Assembly: GCA_032718565.1 (NCBI GenBank)
Contig: JAVGVS010000020.1
Span: forward strand, 88,501-152,500
Reading direction: 5' to 3'
DNA: 64,000 bases
DNA from: Distichodus sexfasciatus
Taxonomy: Eukaryota; Chordata; Actinopteri; Characiformes; Distichodontidae
Below the pieces are notes generated by a model, which worked only from the letters and a program-made list of their open reading frames with translations, did not search any database and was not told the origin of the DNA. The translations under genes were made by a program, and so were the position numbers. This document shows positions 46,290 to 58,082 of the stretch, one piece after another; position 1 is the first letter of the stretch, and every line of letters starts with the position of its first letter.

Positions 46290-46735
46290 TTTCATGCACC
46301 TGACTGACCTTTGAGTGTTCATTATAAAAGAAAGTAAATTAAGTTCAGCACACTGCATCTGAAATCTTCTATGAGGGCTGATTAAGCCACAGCGGAGTGC
46401 TGTCGAGTACTGGGCACTCGGCATTTTATTTGGCTCCTGTGTAATTCGAGTTTGCCAGATTGATATCGAATTAATTTCCAGCGATGGCCCGCTTCTCCTC
46501 GCCCATCTTCCTTGCGACATGCCCCCCGCTGATTATACCGCCTGCATGCTTTTTTGGACTCGCCATTATACAGAATCTTCTCTGGAAACCGTAATGATCA
46601 TCTCCAACCCCGGAGGGTTTTCGGCACGGCAAAAATCAAACTGCTGATTAGCACATCAAACACTAAGCCAAGAGTGAGGCTGAAGCAAATGAAATTAAGG
46701 AGAGCTGCAGGACTGCAGGTATGTGATGAGAAGTT
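46290..46735. other. Single-copy segment; candidate conserved non-coding element
   Basis: Repeat-free, with TGACCTTTGAG (nuclear-receptor half-site-like), GATATCGAATTAATT and CTGATTAGCAC. Short open frames on either strand have no family resemblance. Confidence 0.4.
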
Positions 46736-46988
46736 TCGGTAACACACAGGACCTTGTTCACTCCCTCTTTCTCTCAAATTAAAATAAATGAGAACGGGTG
46801 AATTATATTTGATTAATTGTTTCATTAGATCAGTGAGTGACTGACTGTCTGATTGGTTTTGTTGCATAAGCAACTGAATGTCTGATAAATGACTAGGGGA
46901 ATAGATGGACATAGAAATGGATGAATGAATGAATGGATAAATTGATTAATACATCGGTAAAATGACAGGTAAGTGTATAGGGATGACT

Positions 46989-47692
46989 TGGCTTGATGGA
47001 TGGATGGATGGATAGATGGATGGATGATGGATGATGGATGGATGGTTTGATGGATGGATGGATGGCTTGATGGATGGATGGATGGCTTGATGGATGGATG
47101 GATGGATGGATGGTTTGATGGATGGATGGATGGATGGCTGGCTTGATGGATGGATGGATGGATGGCTTGATGGATGGATGGTTGGCTTGATGGATGGATG
47201 GATGGATGGCTTGATGTCTTGATGGATGGATGGATGGATGGCTTGATGGATGGATGGATGGTTGGCTTGATGGATGGATGGATGGATGGCTTGATGTCTT
47301 GATGGATGGATGGCTTGATGGATGGATGGATGGATGATGGATGGATGGATGGCTGGCTTGATGGATGGATGGATGGCTGGCTTGATGGATGGATGGATGG
47401 ATGGCTTGATGTCTTGATGGATGGATGGCTTGATGGATGGATGGATGGATGGATGGATGGATGGATGGTTTGATGGATGGATGGATGGCTGGCTTGATGG
47501 ATGGATGGATGGATGGATGGATGGTTGGCTTGATGGATGGATGGATGGCTTGATGTCTTGATGGATGGATGGATGGATGGCTTGATGGATGGATGGATGG
47601 ATGGATGGCTTGATGGATGGATGGATGGATGGCTTGATGGATGGATGGCTTGATGGATGGATGGATGGCTTGATGGATGGATGGATGGATGA
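46989..47692. repeat. ~700-bp GATG minisatellite
   Basis: Runs of GATG/GGAT are punctuated by GCTTGATG and, at higher order, GGCTTGATGTCTTGATGGAT, which occurs four times (about 47210, 47288, 47402, 47550). On the minus strand all three frames stay open for 250-316 codons (HPSI-rich), purely because the repeat lacks stops. Confidence 0.95.
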
Positions 47693-47889
47693 ATTGAAAA
47701 ATAACAAGAAGGATACACTGATAAATAGTTGAACAGATGAATACGTAGACGTCCAAATGGAATGGAATTATTCATTAGCTTATTTAAATGAGTTTTAATT
47801 CTTTTGCAGAGCTGTTATTTGATCAATTTAGTAAAACCGTTTTTGAGGAAGTAAAATTTTTGTGCTAAAAATAAAACAATGGCTGCTAA

Positions 47890-48260
47890 AAGTTTGAAGC
47901 CTCTCATTGTACTTCTGCCACCTTTATCTCCGCACCGGTGAGTTAAGGCACTCAGCGCGACGCAGGGCCAATCTTACTGGAGTAATGTGGCAGAACAAAG
48001 ATGTACATTTCTGACATTCACTTCTCACTTCAAAGGTGCAAAAAAAAGCCTCTCGGAGCCCAAGCATCTGCTGGAACGGCACTAAAGTAAAGTCTCAGCT
48101 CTCACCTCGCGACGTGCCAGGGCCACGCGCCTGAATTATTCAAACTAAAGGGCCATTCCGAAGGAGAGAATAAAAAAGGAGTAAGGAGAACAAAAGAAAA
48201 TTTCCAAACTGTTGAGAAAGGCATGAATATTTAAAGAGGGGCACTAACGTTGCTTAGTCC
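47890..48260. other. Single-copy segment; candidate conserved non-coding element
   Basis: Repeat-free sequence with TGAATTATTCAAACTAAAGG and CACTTCAAAGGTGC. No gene recognised. Confidence 0.35.
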
Positions 48261-48554
48261 CCAAATTTATTTATTTGATTAGGTCCAAACCATAAAAGCA
48301 ACAGCATAGAAACCAGCAGCATTACAAATGCTCCTTCTTTCTCTTTCTCCCTCTCTTTTTGTCTTTCTTTCTCTCGTCCCACTGGAGTTCATTACTGCTA
48401 CAGTGGCCTGCAGTTCAAAGTCACCATCTTGGCTCTGCACCCGGCCAAAAACCCCTTGCTCACAAACTCGCCGAGGGGCTTCGAGACGCCAGGATGGGGC
48501 TTGAGCTTCTGAGAACGCGTTCACAAAAAAAGAGCACACATATGCCCTTGTGTC

Positions 48555-48722
48555 TAGCTTGAACAGACTCCTATAATGTTTAGATATAAACAAAACTGCA
48601 GCTACACCTAACCCCAACATTAACCTCAGTAACCAAAAGCTAATCTCTTCCCTCTTTTTTTACTTTTTCACAAAAAAACCTGCAACTTTTTTGCAAAAAT
48701 GTTTCTTTCCCTCGTGAGGAAC
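48555..48722 (-). repeat. Family E remnant in minus orientation
   Basis: CACCTAACCCCAACATTAAC, CTCAGTAACCAAAAGC and CCTCGTGAGG are the reverse of the family E core (GCTTTTGGTTACTGAGG, GGTTAGG). Confidence 0.75.
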
Positions 48723-48839
48723 AAGTTTCACATGCACAAATGTGCCCACGAAGCCTCCTTGGAAAAAAATTGACAAATTTCAAGGTTCTTATATAGTTTA
48801 AAGGACAACTGCGTACTCACAAATAAAATATTTTATAAC

Positions 48840-48925
48840 TAGCGGTGCATGATAATATCTTACATTGGACCAATGCTTAGATTTGCCCAATATTTTCAGC
48901 CAATATTTATTGTACATCAGAAAGG
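48840..48925 (+). mobile_element. MITE-like fragment (relative of 12795-13088)
   Basis: GGTGCATGATAATATC then CCAATGCTTAGATTTGCCCA and CAGCCAATATTTAT match the reverse complement of 12955-13080. Confidence 0.7.
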
Positions 48926-49076
48926 TAAGCACACAGTGACACGTTTCTTGATTTCTTGACAAGATTATGGAGCAGAGCGCTAAGCATCTTCAGCAGAGTT
49001 TGAAATAGATACTTACGTCTTTGAGACGTATAGATAGCTAGCAAGAGAGGAGTGACATTGAAGACACTCAGTGCTC

Positions 49077-49109
49077 AAGCTCATAGGATTTGTATTAAAA
49101 ATAGGTGCT
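49077..49109 (-). repeat. 33-bp exact inverted match to 50116-50148
   Basis: AAGCTCATAGGATTTGTATT and the following 13 bases are the exact reverse complement of 50116-50148. Remnant of a MITE-like element of which the plus copy is longer. Confidence 0.8.
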
Positions 49110-49337
49110 GGCAGTGGTTAACCTAACAACGTGACAATGACATGTAATGCAAAGAGACAGTGAAAAGAGAAAGAGAATGAGAGAGTGAAAATTTAAAAGA
49201 TAATTGTAATTTAATGATAACTCTAGTCTACAGAGAGAGCGATAGACAGAGAACATTATGACAATATCTAATGATAATTCTAGTTTCCACTCGCCCAGTG
49301 AGTCCCCAGCTCTAGCTTAGCAAGGACAGGGCTAAAG

Positions 49338-49367
49338 ATGTTTGTGAGAGAGAAAGAGAGTGAGAAA

Positions 49368-49398
<31 letters not shown>

Positions 49399-49570
49399 TT
49401 GATATTAAGAATACATACATTCTCCTGAGCTCAGCTCTTTCTCCTCTCAGTAGGTGGAAGTTTAACATCACATTATACATTAAACATGCGCTGACCAAAG
49501 AAACGCAGGAAAGACCGGCCCAACCAAAGCAAGGAAAGCAAACACAGGAGGGAGGGAGAAGAGAGAGAAG
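49338..49570. repeat. GA microsatellite and GA-rich stretch
   Basis: (GA)n around 49370-49395, purine-rich to 49570. Confidence 0.85.
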
Positions 49571-49721
49571 TAAAGAGAATAAGAAACAGATAGAGAAGGT
49601 GAATTCCCCTTTAAACCTGTTTAATCAGAGAGGAGGGCCGATTAAGCTTCGCATTAAACACAGTTAGTTCAACATCACACCAGCAAATGACCTCTGCAGA
49701 TTAGTACCAGACAATGTCAGG

Positions 49722-49775
49722 TCTCTCTCTCCCTCTCTTTCTCTCTCTCCCCCTCTCTCTCTCTCTCTCTCTAGC
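49722..49775. repeat. CT microsatellite
   Basis: (CT)n with CCC interruptions. Confidence 0.9.
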
Positions 49776-50075
49776 TCTTTCCTTAACGAGACTGAATGCC
49801 AACCCACTCAGCGTTTAGCCCTGTTCCTAACGTCACAGGCTATTTTTATGCCCTGGATCCAAAGTGGACAAGTCTGCAGCAATGCTTTTTTGTGCCGGCT
49901 CCTCTCGTCCTGTTAATTATTTACACAGCCGTTGCTTTGTTTCACTCCACTTGTGATCAAACATATTCAGCCTCATTCTGTAAATGAAACCATGAGATAT
50001 AAGACCCAGCGATTTGTGCAACTCTGACAATAATATTTGTGTGTTGTTATTTATTATGCTCAATTACCTCCTTCT

Positions 50076-50230
50076 ATAAAGGCCTGTGTCCACTAAATGC
50101 GTTTTTTCTGCTGAGAGCACCTATTTTTAATACAAATCCTATGAGCTTCAGCATCAGTGCGCTAAGCGCCTTCAACAGAAAAAAAAACGCAGGTGGAGAC
50201 GTTTTTTTGTTGCAGCGCTCAGATTAGAGC
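50076..50230 (+). mobile_element. MITE-like element
   Basis: GCCTGTGTCCACTAAATGCG starts the element and GACGTTTTTTTGTTGCAGCG ends it. It shares a 33-bp inverted exact match with 49077-49109. Family not named. Confidence 0.6.
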
Positions 50231-50672
50231 CAGGCGATTCATGACTCACCCAGGATAATCACCCGGATCCATTAAATAACTCACGAGTCACGAATCTGAG
50301 GTCTTCCTTCACCCAAATCCATCAAGTCCTAACTACACCATGACTAAAATATAGACCCAATCATGTACATACATCTTATGATCATTTCAAACTCATCACA
50401 AGATCAATACAGCCATAGTAGCAAGTACAGCTGCTAAAACTGTCATAACTTTCATAACATCAGAGTTGGATCCTCTTTGTAGACTACGGGACTCATGTCA
50501 GTCAAATCAGTAGCGGCGCAAAGCACACACGTTCATGAGTAAATCTGTTGGTTAACATTCTCTAGAGCCTGAAACATACAGCTGAATCTGAATCACGGGG
50601 TAGTGCTTGTCACTGTCATGAGTGAATCCGCCGGTTAACTTAATCTACAGCCGGAAACATCCAGCTGAATCT

Positions 50673-50745
50673 GGGGTGCGTCTCCCTAAAATATAGTTGC
50701 TAACATAGTGTACATTAGCAATTAACATAGTGTTGCTAACGCACA
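50673..50745. mobile_element. Palindromic element (family H), copy 3
   Basis: GGGGTGCGTCTCCCTAAAAT then TAGTTGCTAACATAGTGTAC: the inverted orientation of the GTACACTATGTTAGCAAC unit seen at 33293 and 18717. Confidence 0.75.
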
Positions 50746-51025
50746 CACAAGCAGGTTAGCGCTCTACAAACCACATACAGAATGAATCTGCCGGTTAACT
50801 TCCTTTAGTGCCACTTGAAAATAATATTTGCCGCTCTTGTCTTGATACTTTGTCATTTATTTGGAAGTGCATTCATTCTTATCACAAGCCACTGGAAAAA
50901 CAAACAGCTGTTAAAACTGGAGCCACGCCATTTCATCTCTCTGTAAACTTGCACAGTATATAGCAGAGAGAGATGACAACGTTTACTTTGACTTTTGTCT
51001 GGTAAATGCCATAAAAATGTAAATG

Positions 51026-51205
51026 TCTTTGTGAACACAGCACGCCACAGCAAAAGGTGAACTCTGCATTTGACCCATCCATAAAGGAGCAGTGTGCAGC
51101 TTTGGCAGTGCTTGTGGATGGTACCCCTGCTCCTGAGTACCTCATTGGTACCTTTTTACCAGTCCATGACTTGAACCCTAATTTTAAAACCACGAGCTGC
51201 CCCAC
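51026..51205 (-). mobile_element. tRNA-derived SINE (family A)
   Basis: GTGAACACAGCACGCCACAG, CATTTGACCCATCC, GTACCTCATTGGTACC and GAGCTGCCCC; diverged. Confidence 0.8.
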
Positions 51206-52339
51206 GATGAGATTTGCTAACTTGCTAACTATGAAGCTAAAAGAAAAGTGAAGTCTTTTCTAGAAAAGGCAGTTTGCTGTTAAAAGTTTGGCAGTTTCAC
51301 TATCAAAATGCAATAGAAATTCGCCAACATTTCAAGCTGGACATCAAAGATAAACAAACCTGTGGGTTAAACAAATCTCTTTGCTGTGGATCTTTACCAG
51401 CATTTAATCAAAGTTGCTTTCTTTTCTGACTGGACAGGCGGAACAAAAAAATGTAACACCAAAATCCATGCATCTCTCAGAAACGTTGACATCCCCTCCA
51501 ATAATGAAACTCAGAAACGACATTGACGACTGCTTGTAGAATCCCAAAAATGTTTCAACAGTATCCCGAGGCGTCATATTTTAAAAATGTAACTTCAACA
51601 AGCAACTGGCCTGTGGTAAAGTCATGTAGCCTTGTTCCTCTGTGGCCTGTTAAAAAAAAATCCCAAAATTGTGGAGGTTTATTGGCCACAAGGGGCGAGT
51701 CTTGGACGGGCAGAGGCGTAGTAGCAGCAACGGTGAAAAACAAGACCATTACCACCAACACCATCAACACCACCGGCTAGAAGGCCAAGAACATGATCAC
51801 ATGGTCATTTGTCTGAGATTTGATTTATTGACCTGTGTGGAGCTGCTGTGACTGAAACACAATGAATGGAGGTCAACTCTATTGGCCGGCGCGAGATGGA
51901 GCTAACACGGGGTCAGATGGAATCAAAGCTCGGTCACCTGATTTGAGTGGATCTCCTGGCCAAGAGCGGAGGAGGTTCTAAGACGGGGGAAGGACACAAA
52001 AGTCCCACAAAGGTACAAGGAGCTGGTTAGATTTTCAGAGGTAGACACTCTGGCCCCAGAGTGACCCCCCGGTAGAGGCAAGCGGTAGGTAGAGGGCAGT
52101 GTTGGAGGTGATGATGTGATGTGACGTGATGTGACGTGACTGGAATGTCTTTGGAAAGGGAAGTTTAGGACTGGAGACACTGACTGTCTTGACTAGACAG
52201 GTAGGGGGTGAAAGTGTCATGGGATTTTTAGAGGCAGAACCTCTGTCTGACAACAGAGGGCGATCAAGAGGCGAGAATAAACCTAGATGTCGCTTAAAGG
52301 ACATGAAAATGTTTGATTTGTCTAGTGTTTGTAGATTCT

Positions 52340-52500
52340 TGAGGACATTTTATGTATGTAACACTGGTTTTATAGAAGCATTTAAAGTTTTGTGAGAAAC
52401 TAAAAGAGGTCAAATTTGCTTTGGGTTAATGAGGTTGGGGTTAGGGTTAGTTTGGATTTAGTCATTATATGAGTCAATGAAAGGTCCTCAGAAACATAGC
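52340..52500 (+). repeat. Family E remnant
   Basis: GTGAGAAACTAAAAGAGGTC, GGGTTAGGGTTAG, TCATTATATGAGTCAATG and CATAGCAAGACA are diverged family E. Confidence 0.75.
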
Positions 52501-52531
52501 AAGACACAAAAAAGAAAGGGAGAGAGATTAC

Positions 52532-52565
<34 letters not shown>

Positions 52566-52705
52566 GAAAGAGAGATTTGGGGGCAGAGATAAGGAGGTAG
52601 AAAGGGTAAGAGAGAGAGAGAGAGAGAGAGATTTGGGGACAGACAGTAGGAGAGGGAGAACAATAAGAAGGAAGAAAAGGAAAGAGAGAGTGATAGGGAG
52701 AGGCA

Positions 52706-52741
<36 letters not shown>

Positions 52742-52847
52742 GGAGTGATGGGAAGATCTGAGAAGAGATGGAATGATAGCGGAGAGAGATAGAGTGATGA
52801 AAAGAGAAAGGGAGATTTGGGGAGAGGTGGAGAGAGATGTAGTGAGA

Positions 52848-52888
<41 letters not shown>

Positions 52889-52905
52889 GAGTGATGTGTA
52901 GAAGG
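52500..52905. repeat. GA-rich purine block with four (GA)n runs
   Basis: (GA)n at about 52536-52562, 52608-52631, 52712-52738 and 52853-52883. Ser/Leu-rich minus-strand frames are artefacts. Confidence 0.92.
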
Positions 52906-53119
52906 GTGGATGTGGATGAATTGAATATTAAATGAGGTTTTGTGCATATTGATCTGGGAGCTGCAGCTGTACCGCGCGTCTGAGGGATTCAATTACGCTG
53001 CCTAATCGCCTCTAATTCCCCTTCAGCACGGAGAGAGAGAGAAACCTGCAACACTGCCTCACCGCTCTCTCACTTTATCTGTTCATTCCTTTATTCTTCT
53101 CCTCACTCACGTAAAATGT

Positions 53120-53640
53120 CACCTTGACTCTCTCTTTCTTTTATTCTACAAATCTCTTTTTCAGGTTAAAAAACTTTGTTCCAACTTCTCTTTTCAACTC
53201 TCTCCTTCTCTGTGTCTGTTTTACTCTATTCTTTTCTGTCTTTCTTCCTCTCAGTCTAACTATTCTATCCATTTATCTCTCTCTCTTTCACTCTCTCTCC
53301 AAAACTTTCCCTCTCTCCCCAAATCTCACTTTCTTCCCATATCTTTCTCCTTCTCTCTGTCCTCAAATCTCTCACTCTGCATACCCCTTTCTCTCCTTCT
53401 TTCACCAAATCTCTCTTTATTATTCAGTTCTCTCCTTCCATCTCTTTGTTTCTCTTTCTCATTCTTTCACTCTGTCTAAATCTCTCTATTTTTCTCCATC
53501 TCTCTCAATTTCTGCCCAAATCTCTCATTTTCTTTCATATCTCTCCATCTCTCTCACTCTCTTTCCCCCCAAATCTCCTCAAATTTCTCTCTCTCCCCAA
53601 ACTTCTTTCTTTCCTTCTTTCTCTTCTGCTTTCTCACGGA
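53120..53640. repeat. ~520-bp polypyrimidine block
   Basis: CTCTCT/TTCTTTC-rich with dispersed CCAAATCTCTC units. Complementary in composition to the purine block ~300 bases before it. The 242-codon frame across it is an artefact. Confidence 0.9.
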
Positions 53641-54014
53641 GGGGCCGAGTGGGAGCCGCACCATTTAGAATTATTGTTAGAGTTTGCATTAACGAGCGGC
53701 GCGAGCCGCAGACGCCTCCTCAAGCTCCTGAGCCTGATGAAATCTGCTGTTGTGAATTAGTAGAGTGCGGACGCCGCCGTGAGCAACTACTGACTTCCAT
53801 TCCCACACTTGGACGCTGTTCAGACTTCGCCACCGATCTCCAGAAAACCTAACTGCTAACTACAGGACGCTCACACATTTACACACTCCTCCTCCTCATC
53901 ATCGTCATCATCATTACTTGCTTGCTGGAACTCATGTTGGTTGGGGTGACCGTTTCATTTGTTCATGAGCGTGAGAAAGTGTCCGAGCTGGTGCAGATTT
54001 AACCCGGCAAATAA

Positions 54015-54240
54015 AAAAAGAAAGAAAGAAAGAAAAAAGAAAGAAAGAAAGTAAAAACGAAAGAAAGAAAAAAGAAAGAACGAAGAAAAATAAAAAAGAA
54101 AGAAAGAAAGACACTGACAGAGAGGATAAAGTAAAGAATAAAAGGAAAGAAGAAACGAGGGAGGGAGGGACGAAGGGAAAGAAGGAAAAAAGGAAAGAAA
54201 GGGAAAATGATTAGAAAAAGGAAGAATAGTAAATACACAG
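54015..54240. repeat. GAAA-type purine block
   Basis: (GAAA)n and AGGGAGGGA variants. Confidence 0.9.
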
Positions 54241-54374
54241 AGTTTACCAAGTTAAGTCAGGTTTAATACGCTTCAGTGTTTTTAGTGTCTATTCTTTTGA
54301 TTCTAAACCACCTCCTGAACCGGTTTAGACCAACACCAAGCCCAAAATAACCAGCCAAATGACCAGCGTGAATC

Positions 54375-54631
54375 AGCTGCAAATCTGCGCCGGGTGTTCA
54401 GCATGTAAGGAGCAAATCCATTTTGCTTTGGCTGCGAGACGGATTCGGTTGCGCAGCCAAATTTCCCTTTATTTTCCAGATTTTCCAGCCGAGCTCTTAA
54501 AGCCGCGGCACCAAAATTAAAGACGGGAGTTTACAGACAGCTTACAGACACCAAAGCAAACAGCAGCTCCATCTAAAGTCAGCACTGGTTAAGACTAAAC
54601 TGCCTGCTTTTGGCAGTCGTTTATAAATGAC

Positions 54632-54640
<9 letters not shown>
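54375..54640. other. Single-copy segment; candidate conserved non-coding element
   Basis: Repeat-free; contains GCTGCGAGACGGATTCGG and TTAAAGCCGCGGCACC. Confidence 0.35.
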
Positions 54641-54644
<4 letters not shown>

Positions 54645-54664
<20 letters not shown>

Positions 54665-54676
54665 CCTCTCTCTTTC
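54645..54676. repeat. TC microsatellite
   Basis: (TC)n tract. Confidence 0.88.
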
Positions 54677-54689
54677 TATTCTGATCCAA

Positions 54690-54940
54690 TTTCCTCTCAT
54701 CATTTATTCATTAGCTCTATTTATTTAGGCGGCGCGCTCTGGCCTGCCGATCAATGCCTTATTTACTGAAAGAGGCTGGAGTCGTTCTTAAGAGTCTGGC
54801 GCTTATTGGAGGCAAAGCCAGATTAGCTCTGGTTTCGAGACCCAACCAATAACGTAATGAATCCAGGATGAAGTCGTTTAGTGACCGGCGAGCCAGACGA
54901 GGTAACGTCGGCGTCTCATGGACTGAGATTTAAGATTTGT
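54690..54940. other. Single-copy segment; candidate conserved non-coding element
   Basis: Repeat-free, with TATTTATTTAGGCGGCGCGC, CTTATTGGAGGC and CCAATAACGTAATG. Appearance only. Confidence 0.35.
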
Positions 54941-54992
54941 TTTTGTTATAATTTCTCTTCTTTATGAGAAACACAACACAAACACAAAAAAC

Positions 54993-55195
54993 AAGGGATG
55001 TACGATATGGGAATGAATGGCTGGTTCATTCCCATGTTTTTTCCGGTTTCTATCTGCCGATGCTGATTAATAAGGAAGGCAAAATGGAGCGCATCAAGAA
55101 ACAAGATTTTGCTTGCCATAGTTCCAAGCATAATGCACAACATTTTAAGAAAAGTCACTTCCCGTCCTATGTGGCCAAATAGAGCATGTGACACT
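54993..55195 (+). mobile_element. MITE-like element with GGGATGTACGATAT end
   Basis: A diverged relative of the TAGGGATGCACGAT family at 12795-13088. It continues TCTGCCGATGCTGATTAATA. A second piece lies at 55425-55490 in the opposite orientation. Confidence 0.6.
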
Positions 55196-55424
55196 CCATG
55201 TGCACTACCTAGTGCGTAGAGAGCCGTTAAGCTACAACCCCAGCTTGTTTCTGAGATGCATACTACCAGAAGAGATTAGAGCGCCTTACCTACCATACTA
55301 TTAAGTGTGTTTGTTAGTATGTGGCTTGGGACAGCAGCATATGTGCACGCTCACATTCGCTAAATGACGCAAACACGTAAAGACAGTTGTCTGCATAAAG
55401 ACAAGAGATTTTGCTCTTGTCTGC

Positions 55425-55490
55425 TCCATGTGTGCTCAGAATTTTGGCACAAAATAATGCCATACATTTTAAGACAGAAGGTGCGGGCCG
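55425..55490 (-). mobile_element. MITE-like fragment (relative of 12795-13088)
   Basis: TGCTCAGAATTTTGGCAC, then GCCATACATTTTAAGACAGA and GGGCCGG parallel 12855-12915. Confidence 0.65.
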
Positions 55491-55789
55491 GTTCAGGTTC
55501 AGTTTTTTGAGCCATGTTTCATGCTTTGGTTCTTTACTTTTTTTGGGAGGTGTTTAATAAGAAAAAGGGGTCAAACTTACACCACACACACTCACACTTT
55601 CTAACAGTTCCACACTGTATTTTGCCTGTCGGGGCACAAAATTCGCTTGTGTACCCTTTCTTACTTCCTCTGTTTCCCCTCGTCTCTCGCGTCTTTCTTA
55701 CTCGCTTTCTGTCTTTCCATCTTTCTGTACCGGCATTCAATTACTGCCACATAATCACTTTCCATCCCCAAGGCTTGCCATGTCCTCCG

Positions 55790-55880
55790 GTCAGAGAGAA
55801 AGAGAGAAAGAGAAGGAAAGGGTGTGAGAGAGAGAGAGAGAAAGAAAGAGAGAGGGAGAAATGGAGAAAGAGAGAGCAAA
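55790..55880. repeat. GA-rich microsatellite
   Basis: AGAGAGAAAG-type purine repeat. Confidence 0.85.
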
Positions 55881-56046
55881 GAAGTCTAATTACTTGCTGA
55901 CCTTGGCACCCCTTTATGCTCTCATTTTCACTCATGAAGTAGACGAGTGTACACACACACTAACACACAGTCTTGTACAACTATCTTTGTGGAGACTGAA
56001 AGACAGAACTTATCAGTTAAACTATAGGTCTATAGGTCTATTTAAT

Positions 56047-56092
56047 CCATCCATCCATCCATCCATCCATCCATCCATCCATCCATCCATCC

Positions 56093-56136
<44 letters not shown>

Positions 56137-56180
56137 GTCCAACTATCTGTCTATTCTTCTATCCTTCCATCTATCTATCT
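56047..56180. repeat. CCAT to CTAT compound microsatellite
   Basis: (CCAT)n 56047-56095 followed by (CTAT)n to 56137, then degenerate. Confidence 0.92.
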
Positions 56181-56339
56181 GGGGACAATCCCGGGGCTTA
56201 CAAATGTCTAAAAACCTGCATACACACAACCCTCCTTCCCCCTTCCCCCACACTCCCGCCCCCAACATACGCGCACACATACACACACCCACTCACACAC
56301 ACATATACACCCCATGCTTCTTCACGTGTTGATCAAATG

Positions 56340-56500
56340 TAATGTATTCCCAGGAGATCTCAATAGGCTGGATTAGCAGAGATAAGCGGAGGTGTTGCTG
56401 CGATCTGAATGCATTATCCTTCACCACAACACCGTAACCACATAATTATCTTTAATTACCACTGACCTCGGGACGGGCAATTACGCTTTAGGGTATACTG
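56340..56500. other. Single-copy segment; candidate conserved non-coding element
   Basis: Repeat-free with homeodomain-type sites (CACATAATTATC, TTTAATTACC, GGGCAATTACGC). Confidence 0.35.
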
Positions 56501-57027
56501 ATCATATTAAAAGTGTAGGTGTAGCCGTGGAGGCCAACACAACACACACACACAGACACATGCTTGAAGAGATGCAGAAATGTCCCGGCGCCTCATTGCC
56601 AGATGTGAGCGGCGTCGTAAAAAGCAGAGTTTGAGGTGGAATGAGTTTCTCCCTCTTCATATCTCTCGCCTTAACACTGAAGGTGTCAAGGCTGTGATGG
56701 CTGTAACTAGGCAACCGGCTTGGCAACCAGCCTCTGCAACGCCGTTGTTTTTAGTTTTTAGCTGCAGCTTAAATCAGAGATGCTTATCTGAAATGACCTT
56801 TTCATTGCTACTTTATTTTGTGTAAAGAAAACAGAGTGCACACAATTCAACACAGCGCTCATATTTGATAGACACTTTGAGAGAAAAGGGGTCCTTGTAC
56901 CGCTGTCCCTAACTTTGACAAACGTTGACTGATTTTCTAAAATCTTTAAATGCTGAATCCAGATTTAAAGGTGCAACGAAGTGATTATTATATCAGGTTA
57001 AATGTCTGGCTGCAGTACTTTGTCTGC

Positions 57028-57139
57028 AGTACTATCTATCTATCTGTCTGTCTGTCTGTCTGTCATCCATCCATCCATCCATCCATCCCTTCTTTCTATC
57101 TATTTGTCTGTCTGCCTGTTCAGTCTTCCACCCTTCAAT

Positions 57140-57232
<93 letters not shown>

Positions 57233-57267
57233 TCATCCATTCATGTATCTGTATGTCCACCCATCCC

Positions 57268-57313
<46 letters not shown>

Positions 57314-57339
57314 CATCCATCCATCCATCCATCCATCCT

Positions 57340-57390
<51 letters not shown>

Positions 57391-57430
57391 GTTGATCTAT
57401 CTATCAATCCATCCATCTATTTATCTATCT
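57028..57430. repeat. Cluster of TCTA, TCTG, CCAT and CTTT microsatellites
   Basis: TCTA-TCTG 57035-57063, CCAT 57064-57088, (TCTA)n 57140-57230, (CTAT)n 57271-57312, (CCAT)n 57312-57338, (CTTT)n 57340-57390. Confidence 0.95.
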
Positions 57431-57967
57431 TGTATGTTATATGATGTGATATAATCACAAGGAGCAGCCACATTCTCTCAGCTGTGAGTTTAGCTTCCGA
57501 AGCCTCGAGCAGACTGGCCCTACAGTCTGTGTGTCTCTATCTCTTGTCAAGATAATTTAACGAAGTGCAGATAAAAGTTTGCTCCCAGTCAAAGGCAAAA
57601 AAGGTGACCAGTGGCAATGTGACTGGAATCTGGCCGGTCCCAATGCCCCGAACCCGCGCTCTGATTCATAAATAAAGAGACCGGACCAGCCTGGACGCTC
57701 GGCCTGCTGTTTTTCACTTCCTCAGGCCACTGAGGTTCCAGACAGATGAAGAACAAAGGGCTCTGAGCAGACATGAAGGAGAGAGTGATCAACGCATGGC
57801 AGAGAGAGAGAGAAAGAGAGAGAAATGAGGTTTACTGCACCTCATGCAATCATCCACCTGTCCTTATCTGTATAAAGTGTAACCCTGCAGAGATTTGTGA
57901 ACTGTTAATGATAATCAATGTGACTTTAGATCATAATAAATATAATAACAATGGAAGAAAAAATATC

Positions 57968-57977
57968 TCTCTATCTA

Positions 57978-58026
<49 letters not shown>

Positions 58027-58082
58027 GTCTTTCTGTCTGTCTCCCTGTCTGTCTGTCTGTCTCTCTCTCTGTCTGTCTGTCA
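57968..58082. repeat. CTAT to CTGT compound microsatellite
   Basis: (CTAT)n ~57976-58021 then TTTCTGTC and CTGT repeats. Confidence 0.92.

Noticed and set aside
47040..47690. CRISPR-like regular repeats
   Set aside because: Tetranucleotide-based minisatellite in a vertebrate intron; no spacer structure.
46825..47775. Three overlapping minus-strand open frames of 253-316 codons rich in HPSI
   Set aside because: All three frames are open because the ATCC repeat contains no stop codon. There is no domain, splice or codon-bias support.
53124..53852. 242-codon plus-strand frame
   Set aside because: Polypyrimidine block followed by unique sequence; no motif, no splice context, opposite strand to nrg3.
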